From contig BROG01000463.1 in the NCBI GenBank assembly GCA_030159075.1, positions 361,501 through 425,500 of the forward strand: a stretch of 64,000 nt of DNA, given 5' to 3'. Positions 38,401 through 49,922 of this stretch are shown here, piece by piece. The notes under the pieces are model-generated. The model did no database searches. It saw only the letters and a list, made by a program, of their open reading frames with translations, and was not told the DNA's origin. A program made the position numbers and the translations under genes. Every line of letters begins with the position of its first letter. Positions within the stretch are counted from its first letter, which is position 1. Source of the stretch: Atrina japonica. Taxonomy: Eukaryota; Mollusca; Bivalvia; Pterioida; Pinnidae.

Positions 38401-41205
38401 TAGCACTCCACCGTTGAGCCTGTTTTCTCCTTTCTTTTCCGTCTGTGCGAGCTTCTGTCTTTCTTCTCTACTTTTCCTCTGTTCCATTTTTTTTCTATTC
38501 GTTCACCTGTGTTTTCCGCCTTGTGCTCTGCGTCATGTCTTATTTCTTCTACTTCTTTGTTCCTTCTAGTCCTGGTTACTTTCTATTGCTCCTTTTCTAC
38601 TCTCTGTCACTGCCGTGTGTCTTTTTTCTTTCTCGTGTTCTTTTCTCTTCTGTCTTCTGTCTATGTTGACCTTTCGTCTTTCCTTACCATTTGTCCCCTT
38701 GTCGCTACGATTCTTCATAGTTTGTACTGTTGTGTTTTTGCATGTTGCTTTCCCTGTTAAGCCTCTTGTTCCTACTTTCCCTCCTCTTCTTTTTTGCTTC
38801 CTCTGTTTTCTTCTGCTTACCCCCGTCTTTGTGTTCCTCTACATGGTCGTACATTCTCCGCTCTGCCGGCGCTTATTTGCCATTGACTTACTCACTGTTT
38901 CTTCTGAACTTTGTAACGTGCCATTTCGCGCCCCTATCTTCACCGGCATCCGTCTTGCCTGTGGCTGCGTTTTCCTTACCTCTTTGTTCATCCTACTTCC
39001 GGTTTCTGTACCATTCTTTCTGCTACTGTTTTGTCGCTCTGTTCACGTGTCTCGGTACCTTTTCCTCTTTTTTTGTTCTGTCCTGGGTACTTTCATGGTC
39101 TTCTTTGTCTCTGTTTGTGTGTTGTTTCTTTTTTCGGGCCTCTCGGGTTCCTTCTTTTGTTGTTTTTCGTGCTTGCCCGTCTGGCCCGTCCCTTCCTGTT
39201 ATCGGCGTTCTCACTTCCTTGTGTGCCTCGTTCCTTCTGGTTGTTCCCTCTTTTTTATTTCTCGTTTTTGAGTACTCTGTTTTTTCTCTGTTACTCTTGA
39301 GTTTTTTTACCATACACTTTTTTGTTTCGCTCCTATTTGTGTTTGTTTGCTTTTACTTTAGTCTGTCTCTTGCTCTTCTTTGTTGCCCTGCCCCTACCCT
39401 GTTGCCGTTGTGTCCTTCTTGTCTATCTCTTCTCCATGTGCTGTTCCGTGCTGTTTGCTTGACGTTCTCCTGTCTCATCCTGGCTTTTGTATTTTCAGTC
39501 TTTCCAGTTCTTTTTTCGTGGGGGCGCTTCCGCTCGTTGTCTCGCTGAAGTGTTCGGCTTTGTGTGTTGTCACTCGTGGTGCTCCGTGCCCTTACTTTCT
39601 GCCTTTCTTTGTGTCTTGTCGGCGGTCGCTCAACTCTCTCTTTTCCTTTCTCTGCTCTTCTTAGTTTTTTTTGGCGTTTTTTGTTGTGTTCACCTCCGTG
39701 TCGTGCTGTGTCGACCTGTGTGCCTCTTGTTTTTTTCTTTTTTTCTTTTTTTTCGTTCGCACCTCTCTCTCTCTCGACCTTTATCCGTCCCTTCTCTGTT
39801 CGCGACCTGTTGTGTCTTCTTTTTCCTGCTCGGCTTTGGTCTTTTATTTTCCTTTTTACGCTGTGTTCTGCAGTGTCGCATGCGTTGTACCTACGTTCCT
39901 TTGGTTTCCTTTTTCACGCCCTTTATCACTACCTTGTGCTCCTTTTCGTCTTTTTTTTCGTGCCTTTTTTTCTCTCGTTTACTACTTTCTTGTTTTCGTT
40001 CTGTGTACTGTTCTCTTGTTACTTCTTTCTTCATTTTATTGCTTTTTGTTCTGCGTACCTTTCTATTCTCCTGTTTGTTCTTGTTATTGTCGCTTTTGGG
40101 CGCTACCTTCGTTGTTGTCTCTCTACTTCACTCCCTCTCCAATCTTCTTTCTTTTTTCTTTTCTCCTGTCTTCTTCTTTTTCCATTACGATTTTTGACTA
40201 CTGTTTTTGTTTTCAACCTCTCGTTTTCTCTTGTCTTTCGTTTTTTCTTCCTTTTTTTTTTCTCTCTTTTACCTCTTACTTGTTTCTTACTTATCTTCTT
40301 TCAGTTTTTCTTTTCATTCACTTCTCGTTTCTTGGCAATCTTTCTTTCTGTTTCTTCTTTACTTTCTTCTTTTTTTGTTCCTGATTGTTTCTTTTCCTTT
40401 TGTGACTTGGCGTTTTTTTCGTCTTCTATTTCTTCTGTCGCTTCTTTGTTCGGTCTTCGCTCTTCTTCGCACCTTATTTGTATTCCTCTTCCTCGTCTTC
40501 CTCTTCTTCTGTGTTGTTCTCTTCCTATCCTACCTGTCCTGTTTCCCTCATTCTTGTTTTCTGGCTCCTTGAACTGATTGTTTCCCTTTCCGCTCTCTAG
40601 GTTTCACTTACTCCTGGCGCTTTGGTGTTGTTCCTGTCACTTTTTCTCTCCTTTTTTCCTCTAGATTCTCTTCTTTCCTTGTTTTTTTCTCTACCGTCGT
40701 TTCTTACTTACTGCTGCGTTTTCCTTTTTTTCTCTCCTCTCTCCCCGTTGTTGTTTCATGCTTCTTGTTTCTTTGTCTTCTTTCATTCTGTTTCCTTCAT
40801 CTCTGTGTACCTCGGTCTTCGTTCTTTTTCTCTTGTCTCTTTCTTTCCAAGAGTCTATTTGTCTGCTTTTCTCTGTCGCTCTTCTAATCCTTTTGTCTTG
40901 TTTTTTCTTTTTTCACTTTCTAGTTTTACTCGTTTCTTTTTCCTGCCTCTCTCTCTTCTTGTTCGCTTTCTTCTCTTGTTTTTGTCTACGTCATCTCTTC
41001 CGATCTTTTTTTGGTCTTTTTTGTTTTCGTCTGTCCTTGCTCTTCTCTTTTGCTCTTCTTTACGTTTATCGTTATTTTTATTACTTGTTCTGTTTCTACG
41101 TCGTTTTTCTGCTTTTGGCGTTTTTTTGTGTTCACTTGACTTCGCGCTCTACCGTCTGCTACGTACGTTGTTGGAGCTGTCTCGGTCTCGTGTGAGTTTG
41201 TGCCT
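29433..41205. other. ~11.8-kb A-depleted, T/C-rich low-complexity block
   Basis: The plus strand is composed almost wholly of T, C and some G. One line counted (31561-31620) has 32 T, 18 C, 7 G and 3 A. There is no regular period and no recognisable motif. All three stop codons need A, so long open frames (up to 344 codons at 34798-35832, also 327 at 32429-33412 and 337 at 39564-40577) appear by composition alone. Their Ser/Phe/Leu/Cys-rich products are not proteins. The edges are abrupt on both sides. It could be a genuine degenerate polypyrimidine satellite, or a low-quality long-read segment retained in the assembly; I favour the latter because of the duplicated flanks. Confidence 0.85.
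30611..31030. other. G-rich sub-block inside the A-depleted region
   Basis: Composition shifts to G>T, with runs such as G14 near 30980-30993 and GGGTGGGGGGGTGTGTGAG, then returns to T/C. A smaller G cluster lies at 36524-36548. Confidence 0.85.
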
Positions 41206-41440
41206 GTCCCCCCGTTAAATAGAACCAAACCACAACCCCAGCCACTCTGACACACGTCAACGACCTGGCCCCAGACCCCACGTCCGCGGCGATGTTAGCA
41301 ACATGTAAGTAGAATATAAATACACTGACCTAATGTTCACACACCCCAAATGCCCACTGACAGCCTCAGGCTCCCACATACCAAGCAACACCCAAACCAA
41401 CTTCTCTACCCTCCGATAGGTCCCCGCTAAGGTAAACATT
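41206..41440. other. A/C-rich sub-block at the right end of the A-depleted region
   Basis: Composition flips to A and C (CCAAACCACAACCCCAGCCA and similar), close to a mirror of the T/G-rich parts. Ordinary AT-rich sequence resumes by about 41450. Confidence 0.75.
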
Positions 41441-41524
41441 TATAACGGAGGGTACTATCTAGCCGTTCTAAGGCTCTTCGAGATAAGAATATAAAATAGC
41501 CATATGAATGCATCCCAGTGTTAT

Positions 41525-41872
41525 TTAATATAGACAATATACAAAATATTTATTAAAATTGAGCACATCATATTAACACTGAAATTTGCATTATAGGTTA
41601 TATGCAAAAGACGCCTCTTATATGAAAAAACTAGAGCTATTGGAGTATTGTTTAAAATATATATAAACACTGGTCGATGATACTAAGGCCCTAGAAGCTG
41701 GTAATTTCGGAAAAATTAAATATTTCGCTTAGATAAGCACCATTTAAAATTCTAAAACTTATCATTATTACAGTGGGTAATCACTTGCAATACATTTAGA
41801 TTCATTTTTTAGCATTGCATTAGACCTCTTTTTCTTATATTAAAATTCGGGTTCAACTGAAGAAATTTTATT
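41525..41872. repeat. Right copy of the ~340-bp flank, with many small indels
   Basis: Same sequence as 29094-29432 but with scattered one-base gains (GGTAATTTCGG versus GGTATTTCGG, GGCCCTAGAAG versus GGCCTAGAAG). It then continues into unique sequence (GACAAAAGCGATCGTC) where the left copy had ended. Confidence 0.9.
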
Positions 41873-41993
41873 GACAAAAGCGATCGTCTTGAACATTTGT
41901 TTTGGCCTCTTTTGTAAAGCTATAACTTTGATAAGGCTACCAATAGTTTTTCTTCTTTTGATTGTGAATGCCGACAGTTTTTGCCGAAGGAAC

Positions 41994-42486
41994 TTGGCCG
42001 GTTTTACGAAAGGTCCTAAGTCTTAGGACAACACTTAAGACTTGTGATCGCTTTACAAAGACTTAAGACCAGCGACTTATGATCAAATTAGGTCAGGTAT
42101 TTATGACTACCCAGAGGCTGTGCATAGACCTAACTTATTTTTGTATTTGTCATATTTTATCTGTGTGAAAATAGCAGGTAAAACATTCCTAAACTATCAA
42201 CTTTTCACCGAACTTGACCTGATCACCAAACCTATTTACCGAATTTGACCCATTCATCCGGAAACCTAGTCTTATCTGGTTTGGGATTCGTAATTGTTCT
42301 TCATGTTGAGATCATTTGCACAACTGATTCGTCGTGTTATAATGGACTTTAGTTTTAATTATTGATCGGTACTTTTTCAATATTACGTAGGGAAGTGTTG
42401 ATAAAACGGTCCTAACTTTTGTCTTAAGATCAAATAACTTAGGGCTTACGACTTAGGACTTACGACTTCTTGATAAAACGGGCCCC
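41994..42486. mobile_element. MITE-like element with inverted termini
   Basis: Left end GGCCGGTTTTACGAAAGGTC and right end TTGATAAAACGGGCCCC are inverse complements with mismatches, each followed inward by repeated AAGTCxTAGGAC / CTTACGACTTAGGACTTACG motifs. A copy of repeat family B (42195-42380) lies inside. TIRs of this 'GGGCCCGTTTTA...GTCGTAAGTC' type are familiar from DNA transposons of aquatic animals; the superfamily is uncertain. Confidence 0.6.
42195..42380. repeat. Dispersed repeat family B copy
   Basis: Contains TTCACCGAACTTGACC, TTGGGATTCGTAATTGTTCT, CTTCATGTTGAGATC and GTCGTGTTATAATGGACTTT as in the other copies. Confidence 0.6.
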
Positions 42487-42620
42487 TGGTCTCCAAACAT
42501 TACAAATACATTGTCTATTAGAAATTCCAGCATCCTTTCTATATCAAATTAAGTGTATGTGTGTGTTTAACGAAATGAGTATCATGATAACCTGTAACTA
42601 GATATCTAAATTTTTAATTC
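42487..42620 (-). mobile_element. Short Penelope-like RT fragment
   Basis: CTCCAAACATTACAAATACA and TAGAAATTCCAGCAT match the start of the motif-B half at 27340-27430 and 46585-46640 (minus strand). Confidence 0.6.
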
Positions 42621-44640
42621 AGTGGATTTAAGTATTTAAAAGAAAACATATATTGCGACTTTTAGTATACCGGTGTTAGAAAGAATCATGGTTCTAGTTC
42701 TTCAAAATATCAATTACAACAATTGTTGGTCAGGAATTAGGTTATTCATATCGATGTGTAAAATCATGAAATATTTTAGCTTGAATTTATCAAACTATGT
42801 GTGTGGTCATTAACCGTGAAATGTAATTATGTATAACATAAGATATGTTAACAAATTTTGAATAGGTCAGTTGTAAAAAGAGAACGGTACAAACACGTAC
42901 CATGCAAAATGTAGCTACATGCCAAATGACATTTAACTTTATTCTGTGCATCAATGGAGGGGTTACGTGAAGTTTAAATGTATATGAGACGTATATCTGA
43001 AATAATGAGCGAAATAATAACCTTAACGTTGATAGTTTTACATGGTAATGTAGATCTTTTTGTATTAGTGCATAAAAGTTTCAATGGTTCAGCTACAACA
43101 TATTTGTAATTTACGTTGATCGATATCTTGTGTTGGGACTTGATAAGATGTCTGACAGTGTTCTCTGTTAATTATCAGGCAAAAGAAATAATTACGTATT
43201 AACGAGAATTGTGCATGTGGACACTTCTATAATCAACATGTACATGTACTTAATTGGAAATACGCGGCAAGGGGAAAATAAACCGTGTCCAAACAGTCAC
43301 TAGGGTGTTGTACTTTAGTAATACATATATTCCATTACATCACTGGCACTGGAACGTAAAAGTAGACTATAGTTTCCTGTTGTGTTATGTAATAGTGAAT
43401 ATCAAATCATAAATAATATTTCATATTTAGGAGTGAAATTTTGATTCATGTGTTATTTAAATCTTCAAAGATAATTACATTGTTTGATCTTTAGAAAATT
43501 CATTTGGTTTATATGTGTACCACTTATTTCTCTAGTTGAAGTCTCAATTTCTTTTTGGATATAATTTCCATAACTTTACAGTAGGGTAATACATATCCTC
43601 ATAAAATATCAAACCTCCGAATACTAATATCCGACATGTAACAAATCTAACAGCAAATTTCCGAGACCCAGTCCTTTGAAGTCAAAGTTATCTATTTGTT
43701 TGGTACAGAACTTTTGATTAACTTGACAAGAGTGGCAAAAACATGTTGTTCAAAGTTATTTATTTGTTTTGTGAAGAACGTTTGATGAAACTGGCAAGAT
43801 TGGGGAAAGAGTTTGTTTATGACAGAAATACAATTCTTGCTATGTTTGTGAAACATTTGCATTAGATCATCATACCGTAACATTATCAATGAATATGCAA
43901 ACAAAAACTTGGTGGTCAATGATTGAATACAAATTTATATTGCTGTTATACCATCTCACCGTGACGTAACTGACAGACCGATAGTCTCAGATAGATTAAT
44001 AACATGTTATGGGTGAACGAGATTGTCCATTTAGTTTTCTATACAATGTATTTGATTGTAGTTTATAAGAAATTAAAAATGAGTAACAGACAAACTTGAC
44101 TCATTTGCATATTTTCAGCACAGGGTGTTTAATGAAGAACTAATACGTTTAAATATAACCGATTATATTATATTACTAATATGCAAATATAAACAAAAAG
44201 TTAAAAATCGGAGATTCCGAAGTCTGCACCCATAATAATTGAATAGAATATATCGCGTTATATACAATATAGCCGTGCACTAGTTTACGATTTTTTCATA
44301 TATCATAAGTGAGACTTCTTTGTTGATTTTCAAAATGCCAATACATATACAAAATAATAGATTAGGAAAACAAAACCATACAAACAAGCAAAACCTAGAA
44401 CAAAGAGATATTTGAATCTTAAACAGTAGATTAAGGAAATACCCAATTGTTGTTGACAGAAGATTAAGATAAAAGATGTACTAAAACCATGGGATAACAA
44501 TCGTGCGAAATACAAACATTAGATTAATAAAATTTAAGGATATAAGACAAGGAATAAAAGCATGATGAACGTTTGACATTAGTGTACGTCGATTCCATTG
44601 TCTGTCAATTGTTTTATTTAATCTGCTCATATATATGCTT
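42621..44640. other. No gene recognised
   Basis: AT-rich. The only structure noted is a two-copy ~68-bp repeat (CAAAGTTAT(C/T)TATTTGTTT at 43683 and 43751). Open frames at 43692-43919 and 44330-44515 are unrecognised. Confidence 0.5.
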
Positions 44641-44945
44641 AATCCTACATAACACCTAACCCAAGCTTTAGATTTCTAAAGGTCCGTGTTTGTCAAATTT
44701 TGCCTTAGTCGATATTTACGTTTCTTAATACCACACATCTTGCACGAGTGGTGGCCCAAACATCGGCTATTAAGAAATTAACACAAAAAATAAAAAAGTT
44801 TAAAGGTCAAAATATGTATCGTTAAGGTGTGCAGCAGACAATGAACATTAGGCAAATATATTGGAAAGTACATAGACGTGTCCCGGGAGACTGAGCATCC
44901 CTTGGCAACCAGTCACATAATAATTCAGGAATAAATCCTTGCGAT
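44641..44945. repeat. Degraded Penelope-like terminal repeat pieces
   Basis: TTTCTAAAGGTCCGTGTTTG (plus sense, 44650-44705) and, inverted, GACTGAGCATCCCTTGGCAA (44890-44930) resemble the family's terminal repeat. Confidence 0.5.
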
Positions 44946-45196
44946 GGTATTTCTTAATATGGTATGGCTGAATAGACGATTGGTCGAACGTTTTTGTTTG
45001 AATGTTGTTAGATATGTCACACACATTTCTTCCAGTTATATGGTGGCCACCACTTTTGGATCACAAAGGAGATAACCATGTTACAATACTCCATAAGAGA
45101 CCAGTAAGTAAACTGGAACTGGCAAATATTCTCACAAAATTAGCTCAGGGCTTCAGTCCCTTGCTGACTAGATGTGAGAGATTTCATACCGGTCCA

Positions 45197-45307
<111 letters not shown>

Positions 45308-45659
45308 ATATTCATCAATTATAACTGTTCCCACTACTGTACTTTTCATAGGCCTGTGTTTATCCGATATACACCTTGTTGTTTATGTCTTACGGTTAAT
45401 GACTTTGTACATTTTATATTTAAGTGAAAAATCTAAGCCAACTGGACATCTCTCCCACACACTTTTTGAACAAACCAATTTTTTTTCCCAAAAAGTAGTA
45501 TCTGATTCATTGAAAAGAATTCTTAGAATAGAACATCAATTCCAGAATATTAAGTAAAAAGGTACAGCAATCTCTCTTTATAATAAGATACACTACAGAA
45601 TTGTATATCTATAAACTCTCAAAGTATTGGGTGTATAGGAACTGAAATGAGATATAGGA

Positions 45660-46530
45660 TATATATCTGACCTGTCCCTTTATTCATACGAAGAAGACTT
45701 GTAATGTTCGGAGACGTGGTCTTTCAACAAACTGTCGGCATCCCTATGCTACCCAATTGTGCTCCTTTATTGGTCGACCTGTTCCTTTATTCATACGAAG
45801 CAGACTTCATTCAGAAACTGCTGAATCAAAAGAAGAAAAAGTTAGCGGTTCCTTTTAATTTGACATTTAGATATAACGACGACGTTTTGTCTATTAATAA
45901 TGACAATTTTCATATACTTTGGTATCTGAAATTTTTATATATGCCAATGCAATATATCCCAGCGAACTAGAAATAAAAAATACAACAGAATCAAGCACAC
46001 ACGCTTCATACTTAGACATTTTACTTAATATATACACAGACGGCAAATTAGCAACTAAGCTATACGACAAACGCGACGATTTCGGCTTTTACATCGTAAA
46101 TGTTTCACATTTAAGTGGTAATATCCCACAATCATCCGCATATGGAGTTTATATTTCACAAGTAATCAGATATGCCAAGGCGTGTTCAACATATGAAGGT
46201 AAACTACTCACCGACAAATTATTGACACAGGGATATCGAAAATCGCGTTTGATGCCAACGTTCCGCAAATTTTATGGTCGGTATTATAGTTTTGTTTGCG
46301 ATTACTCTGTTTCACAGTGAAATGTTGAGCTGCCTGTTCGATGACGGTTGTTAAGACGAGGATTCATTCCTCACGTATTTTATTTTAATTTGACTGTCGA
46401 CAGGGGATGCTTACTCCTCCATGGCACCTGATCCCACCTCTTGATTTCAAGAGGTCCGTGTTTGTTAATTTTTAACAGATTTGTACCTATATCCTAGACA
46501 CCCTAGTGATTTATACTTTGGTATCTGTGG
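45660..46530 (+). mobile_element. Penelope-like copy, 5'-truncated, with 3' terminal repeat
   Basis: RT sequence (45704-46320) is followed by the C-terminal tail, about 70 bp of 3' sequence and the terminal repeat (46410-46530), ending TATACTTTGGTATCTG. Immediately afterwards a short fragment of another copy begins in inverse orientation. Confidence 0.85.
45704..46320 (+). pseudogene. Penelope-like reverse transcriptase fragment
   Basis: The first frame (45704-45970) runs from MFGDVVFQQTVGIPM (motif B with GTN changed to LPN) through FRYNDDVLSINNDN. The catalytic Y-I-D-D is read as Y-N-D-D here, a substitution expected to be tolerated poorly. About 23 bp of foreign sequence at about 45917-45940 shifts the frame. 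A second frame (45919-46320) continues to the C-terminus (IRYAKACSTYE, LMPTFRKFYGRYYSFVCDYS), lacking the DFIYR piece. The N-terminal half (motif A) is absent. Confidence 0.85.
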
Positions 46531-46640
46531 CAATAAAGGAACACAATTGTTTCCCATAGGATTGCCGACTGTTTGTTGAAAGACCACGTCTCCGAACACT
46601 ATAAATATATTGTCTATTAGAAATTCCAGCATTTTGTTTT
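46531..46640 (-). mobile_element. Short inverted Penelope-like RT fragment
   Basis: Minus-strand match to the motif-B start (AACACAATTGTTTCCCATAG, GTTTGTTGAAAGACCACGTC), abutting the previous copy's end. Confidence 0.75.
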
Positions 46641-46914
46641 ATATTTTCGAGAATCATCATGGGATTTTTCCCTACCATGCAATCAAATGATTTGCATTAT
46701 ATGCAATAGGACATTATACTAAAGATAGTTTCAGTTTGAATAAATGGTCTTAAATAGTATGCCTAGTGAAAAATCAGACTCTTTTAAATTATATCGGGGT
46801 ATAACGTAAATCTTGTTTTCGTCGTAAACGCATGTATTTAAGATAAACAAATGCAAAACTGAGTAACGAATTTCAAAAGATAATTTCAAAATATGAAGAA
46901 ATCAGGATCCATTT
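46641..46914. other. No recognised feature
   Basis: AT-rich spacer. Confidence 0.5.
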
Positions 46915-47815
46915 AGGAAACAGAGGTTTGTATCATGTAGAAATCAGTCGTCGTGGAGGAATCAGAGGTTTGTGTCATGTAGAAACCAGGCTTCATGTGT
47001 GAATCAGAGGTTTGTGTCATGTGAAAATCAGGTGTCGTGGAGGAATCAGAGGCTTATGTCATATAGAAATCAGGCGTCATGTGAGAATCAGAGGTTTATG
47101 TCATGTAGAAACCAGGTGTCATAAAGTAATCAGAGGTTTATGTCAAGTAGAAAGCAGGTGTCGTGGGGAATTATGAGAGGTTTGTATCATACAGAAACCA
47201 GATGTCATGTCAGAATCATAGATTTGTATCAGAGGTGTCATGTGAAAAGCAGTCGTCGTGGAAAAATCAGATATTTATGTTATGTAGAAATCATGTGTCG
47301 TGGAGGAATCAGAGGTTTGTATCATATACAAACCAGGCGTCATGTGAAAATCAGAGGTTTGTGTCATGTTGAAATCAGGTGTCGTACAGGAATCAGAGGT
47401 TTGTTTCATGTAGAAACCAGGTGTCGTGGAGGAATCAGAGAATTGTATCATGTAGAAACCAGGCGTCATGTAAGATTCAGAATTTTGTGGCATGTAGAAA
47501 TCATGTGTCGTGGAGGAAGCAGAGGTTCGTGTCATTAAAAACCAGGCGTCATGTGAGAATCAGAGGTTTATGCCATGTGGAAATCAGGTGCCGTGGAGGA
47601 TTCAAGGTTTTTTATCAATTAGATACCAGGTGCCGTGGAGGATTCAGAGGTTTGTATCATATTGAAACCAGGTGTCATGTGAGAATCAGAGGTTTGTGCC
47701 ATGTGGAAATCATATGTCGTGGAGGAATCATAGGTCCATGCCATGCGGAAACCAGTCGTCATGTAAAAATCATATGTCATGGAGGAATCAGAGGTTTGGT
47801 TCATGTAAAAAATTA
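46915..47815. repeat. 42-bp minisatellite, about 21 copies
   Basis: Units of the form AATCAGAGGTTTGTGTCATG + TAGAAACCAGG + (T/C)GTC(G/A)TG... recur every 42 bp, alternating GTCGTGGAGG and GTCATGTGAG ends. Because 42 is a multiple of three, long frames stay open on both strands (47140-47538, 47379-47837, minus 47275-47535), encoding a 14-residue repeat such as RNQRFVSCRNQVSW. There is no start context or splice evidence, so translation is not supported. The array resumes at 48150. Confidence 0.93.
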
Positions 47816-48149
47816 TTTTGATCATTTAGCTCGTTGATTATAAGTCGCTTTAATTCAGATTAACCGCGTGACGACTTTGATGAAATTCGACATACTATCT
47901 GGAGTTGTATATTTCATGTCGTCATAACAACTAAACTTTCGCCGATACGGCTTATGAACGACGACAAGGCGAATTATAAAAAGTCATGACAACTTTCATG
48001 TTGTCGTCATAACAAATAAAATGTCGCCAATACGACTAACGAAAGACGACGACAAGGTGAATTATAAAAAGTCATGTCAACTTTCAAGATTCAATTCACC
48101 TTGCCAGTCGTATTGGCGACATTTTAGTTGTTATGACGACATCATGAAT
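47816..48149. mobile_element. Foldback insertion splitting the minisatellite
   Basis: Two direct ~85-bp units (from GTCGTCATAACAACTAAACT at 47918 and GTCGTCATAACAAATAAAAT at 48003) are followed by an inverted copy. 48003-48037 pairs with 48106-48140 with one mismatch over 35 bp; the inner 48052-48062 and 48093-48103 also pair. Minisatellite units lie on both sides, so it was inserted into, or expanded within, the array. Confidence 0.75.
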
Positions 48150-48237
48150 GTTGAAATCAGAGGTTTGTATAAATAGAAATCAGGTGTCGTGGAGGAATCA
48201 GAGGTTTGTATCATATAGAAACCAGGTGTCATGTGAA
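48150..48237. repeat. Resumption of the 42-bp minisatellite, 2 copies
   Basis: GAAATCAGAGGTTTGTATAA and GGAATCAGAGGTTTGTATCA units as in the main array. Confidence 0.9.
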
Positions 48238-48450
48238 GGAAAAATTGTATATTTATCAATCAATAATAATGTCACTAGGAATTAATTTGAAGTACAAAAA
48301 ATAACATAAATCTAATCTAATTTATATAAAACAATATGATTCGTTTACTAAGTATTAAGATAAGAAATTCTGCGAAAGTCATATTTACTTCGCTTAACGT
48401 GCGATTTGCATATTATGTGTTACAAAAAATCCTATTTCCCAACACAGCAG

Positions 48451-49922
48451 CATGAAACATTGAAACATGAAACATTTTATTCCACTAAAGGCCTCGCATG
48501 AGGCATGATAGTAAAATGAACGATAGAACAGATATGATGCATGAAACAACATAAGTACATAATCAAGATTAAGTGGGATGGTTAATATTATTTAAAAACT
48601 GACATTACAACTTTACAAAATTTAGCTAAGCCAGTAAGAACAAACTTCTCATTACAATTCATCAATTCAGAGAAACTCACATTATTTTTTACTTTACATA
48701 CTTCTGCAGGTATAAACTTCTTCCGTTCGGAATTAAAGAAAGTACAGTGAATTACATAATGAAATTCATCACCTAACTGTTCTAAATTACATACATAGAG
48801 TGATAAACATTACCCAAATTAAGTCTGAACAACATTTTATACAATGTATATGTACAAAGTGATTTTTCCATTTTACCAGTAACAACACGTTTTCAAAAAC
48901 CAGCCATTCTTACCTTAATACTAACAGATATAGACACTCTACCAAGTTCACCATATACAATGCAGTTAGGTGTAATGACTCAATAATATCATATTTTTTC
49001 GTAACTCCAAACTTCTGCACCGTACAGAATTATAATATTGGAGCAACCATAGCATTAAATAACTGTAATAGTATATCTAATGGTAAATACAATTTTCTAG
49101 CTTTACGTACTGTATAAAACATAGCTTTTCTAGCTTGCTGCAGAAGTCTAGATTTGTTGACATGAAATCTACTCTTTCTAGACAATACAAAACCCAAATA
49201 TTAAAATTCATCAGTAACAGATAATCGTTTGTTATTGTACATAAAATGAACATTTTCAGCCTGACGGCTTTTTGAAACTATAACAACATTGGTTTTGGCA
49301 GTATTAACTTTAGGATTCCAAGTTTCACAATATAAATACATTGCATTTAATGCTTGTAGCAGTAGTCTTAGTCTAATGTGAAGTAACAAAGTAATTTCAT
49401 ACTAATGAGTTTATTATTCTCGCATTGGCAATGACACATGACAAGTTCGTTAAACAGTTACAGACATTCAGAATATCAATCTTCATAGCAACTTGACATG
49501 ATACTTAATACTAGTAACAATCGTCACTGTCGCCCGACAGAACAACAATCTCACCGTGAAACTCTAATCGCCCTGTAGCTTCACTATCGCAAGAAACTAT
49601 GCGCCCTGTAGTTTCACGATCGCAACCTCATGGTCCTAAAACAACATGTCCGCATCCATGGCCATAATGGTTGCACTAATAACCCCAACGTTATAAAACA
49701 ATTGTTACGCTAATTACCCAAACCAAAGGAAGCAACTCGTTATCCTTTACAATGCTGATTGCAACTCAGCTGCAGATTCTGCAAAGAAAACAGTGTCGTC
49801 TGCATATGATAACAGATACAATTTGAAATACACTTCAATATTGTAATTGTCAAACAATAAATGTGACATATTACAAATATCATATAAACCACTATAAGTG
49901 TGTGACATAAATTCAGTCATAT

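Noticed and set aside
29423..41218. Dozens of long open frames (up to 344 codons) in the A-depleted block
   Set aside because: Stop codons all need A, which is nearly absent on the plus strand. Frames overlap in all three phases and give Ser/Phe/Leu/Cys-rich text without domains.
46915..48237. CRISPR array
   Set aside because: Units are contiguous 42-bp minisatellite copies with no distinct spacers, in a eukaryotic context with no cas genes.
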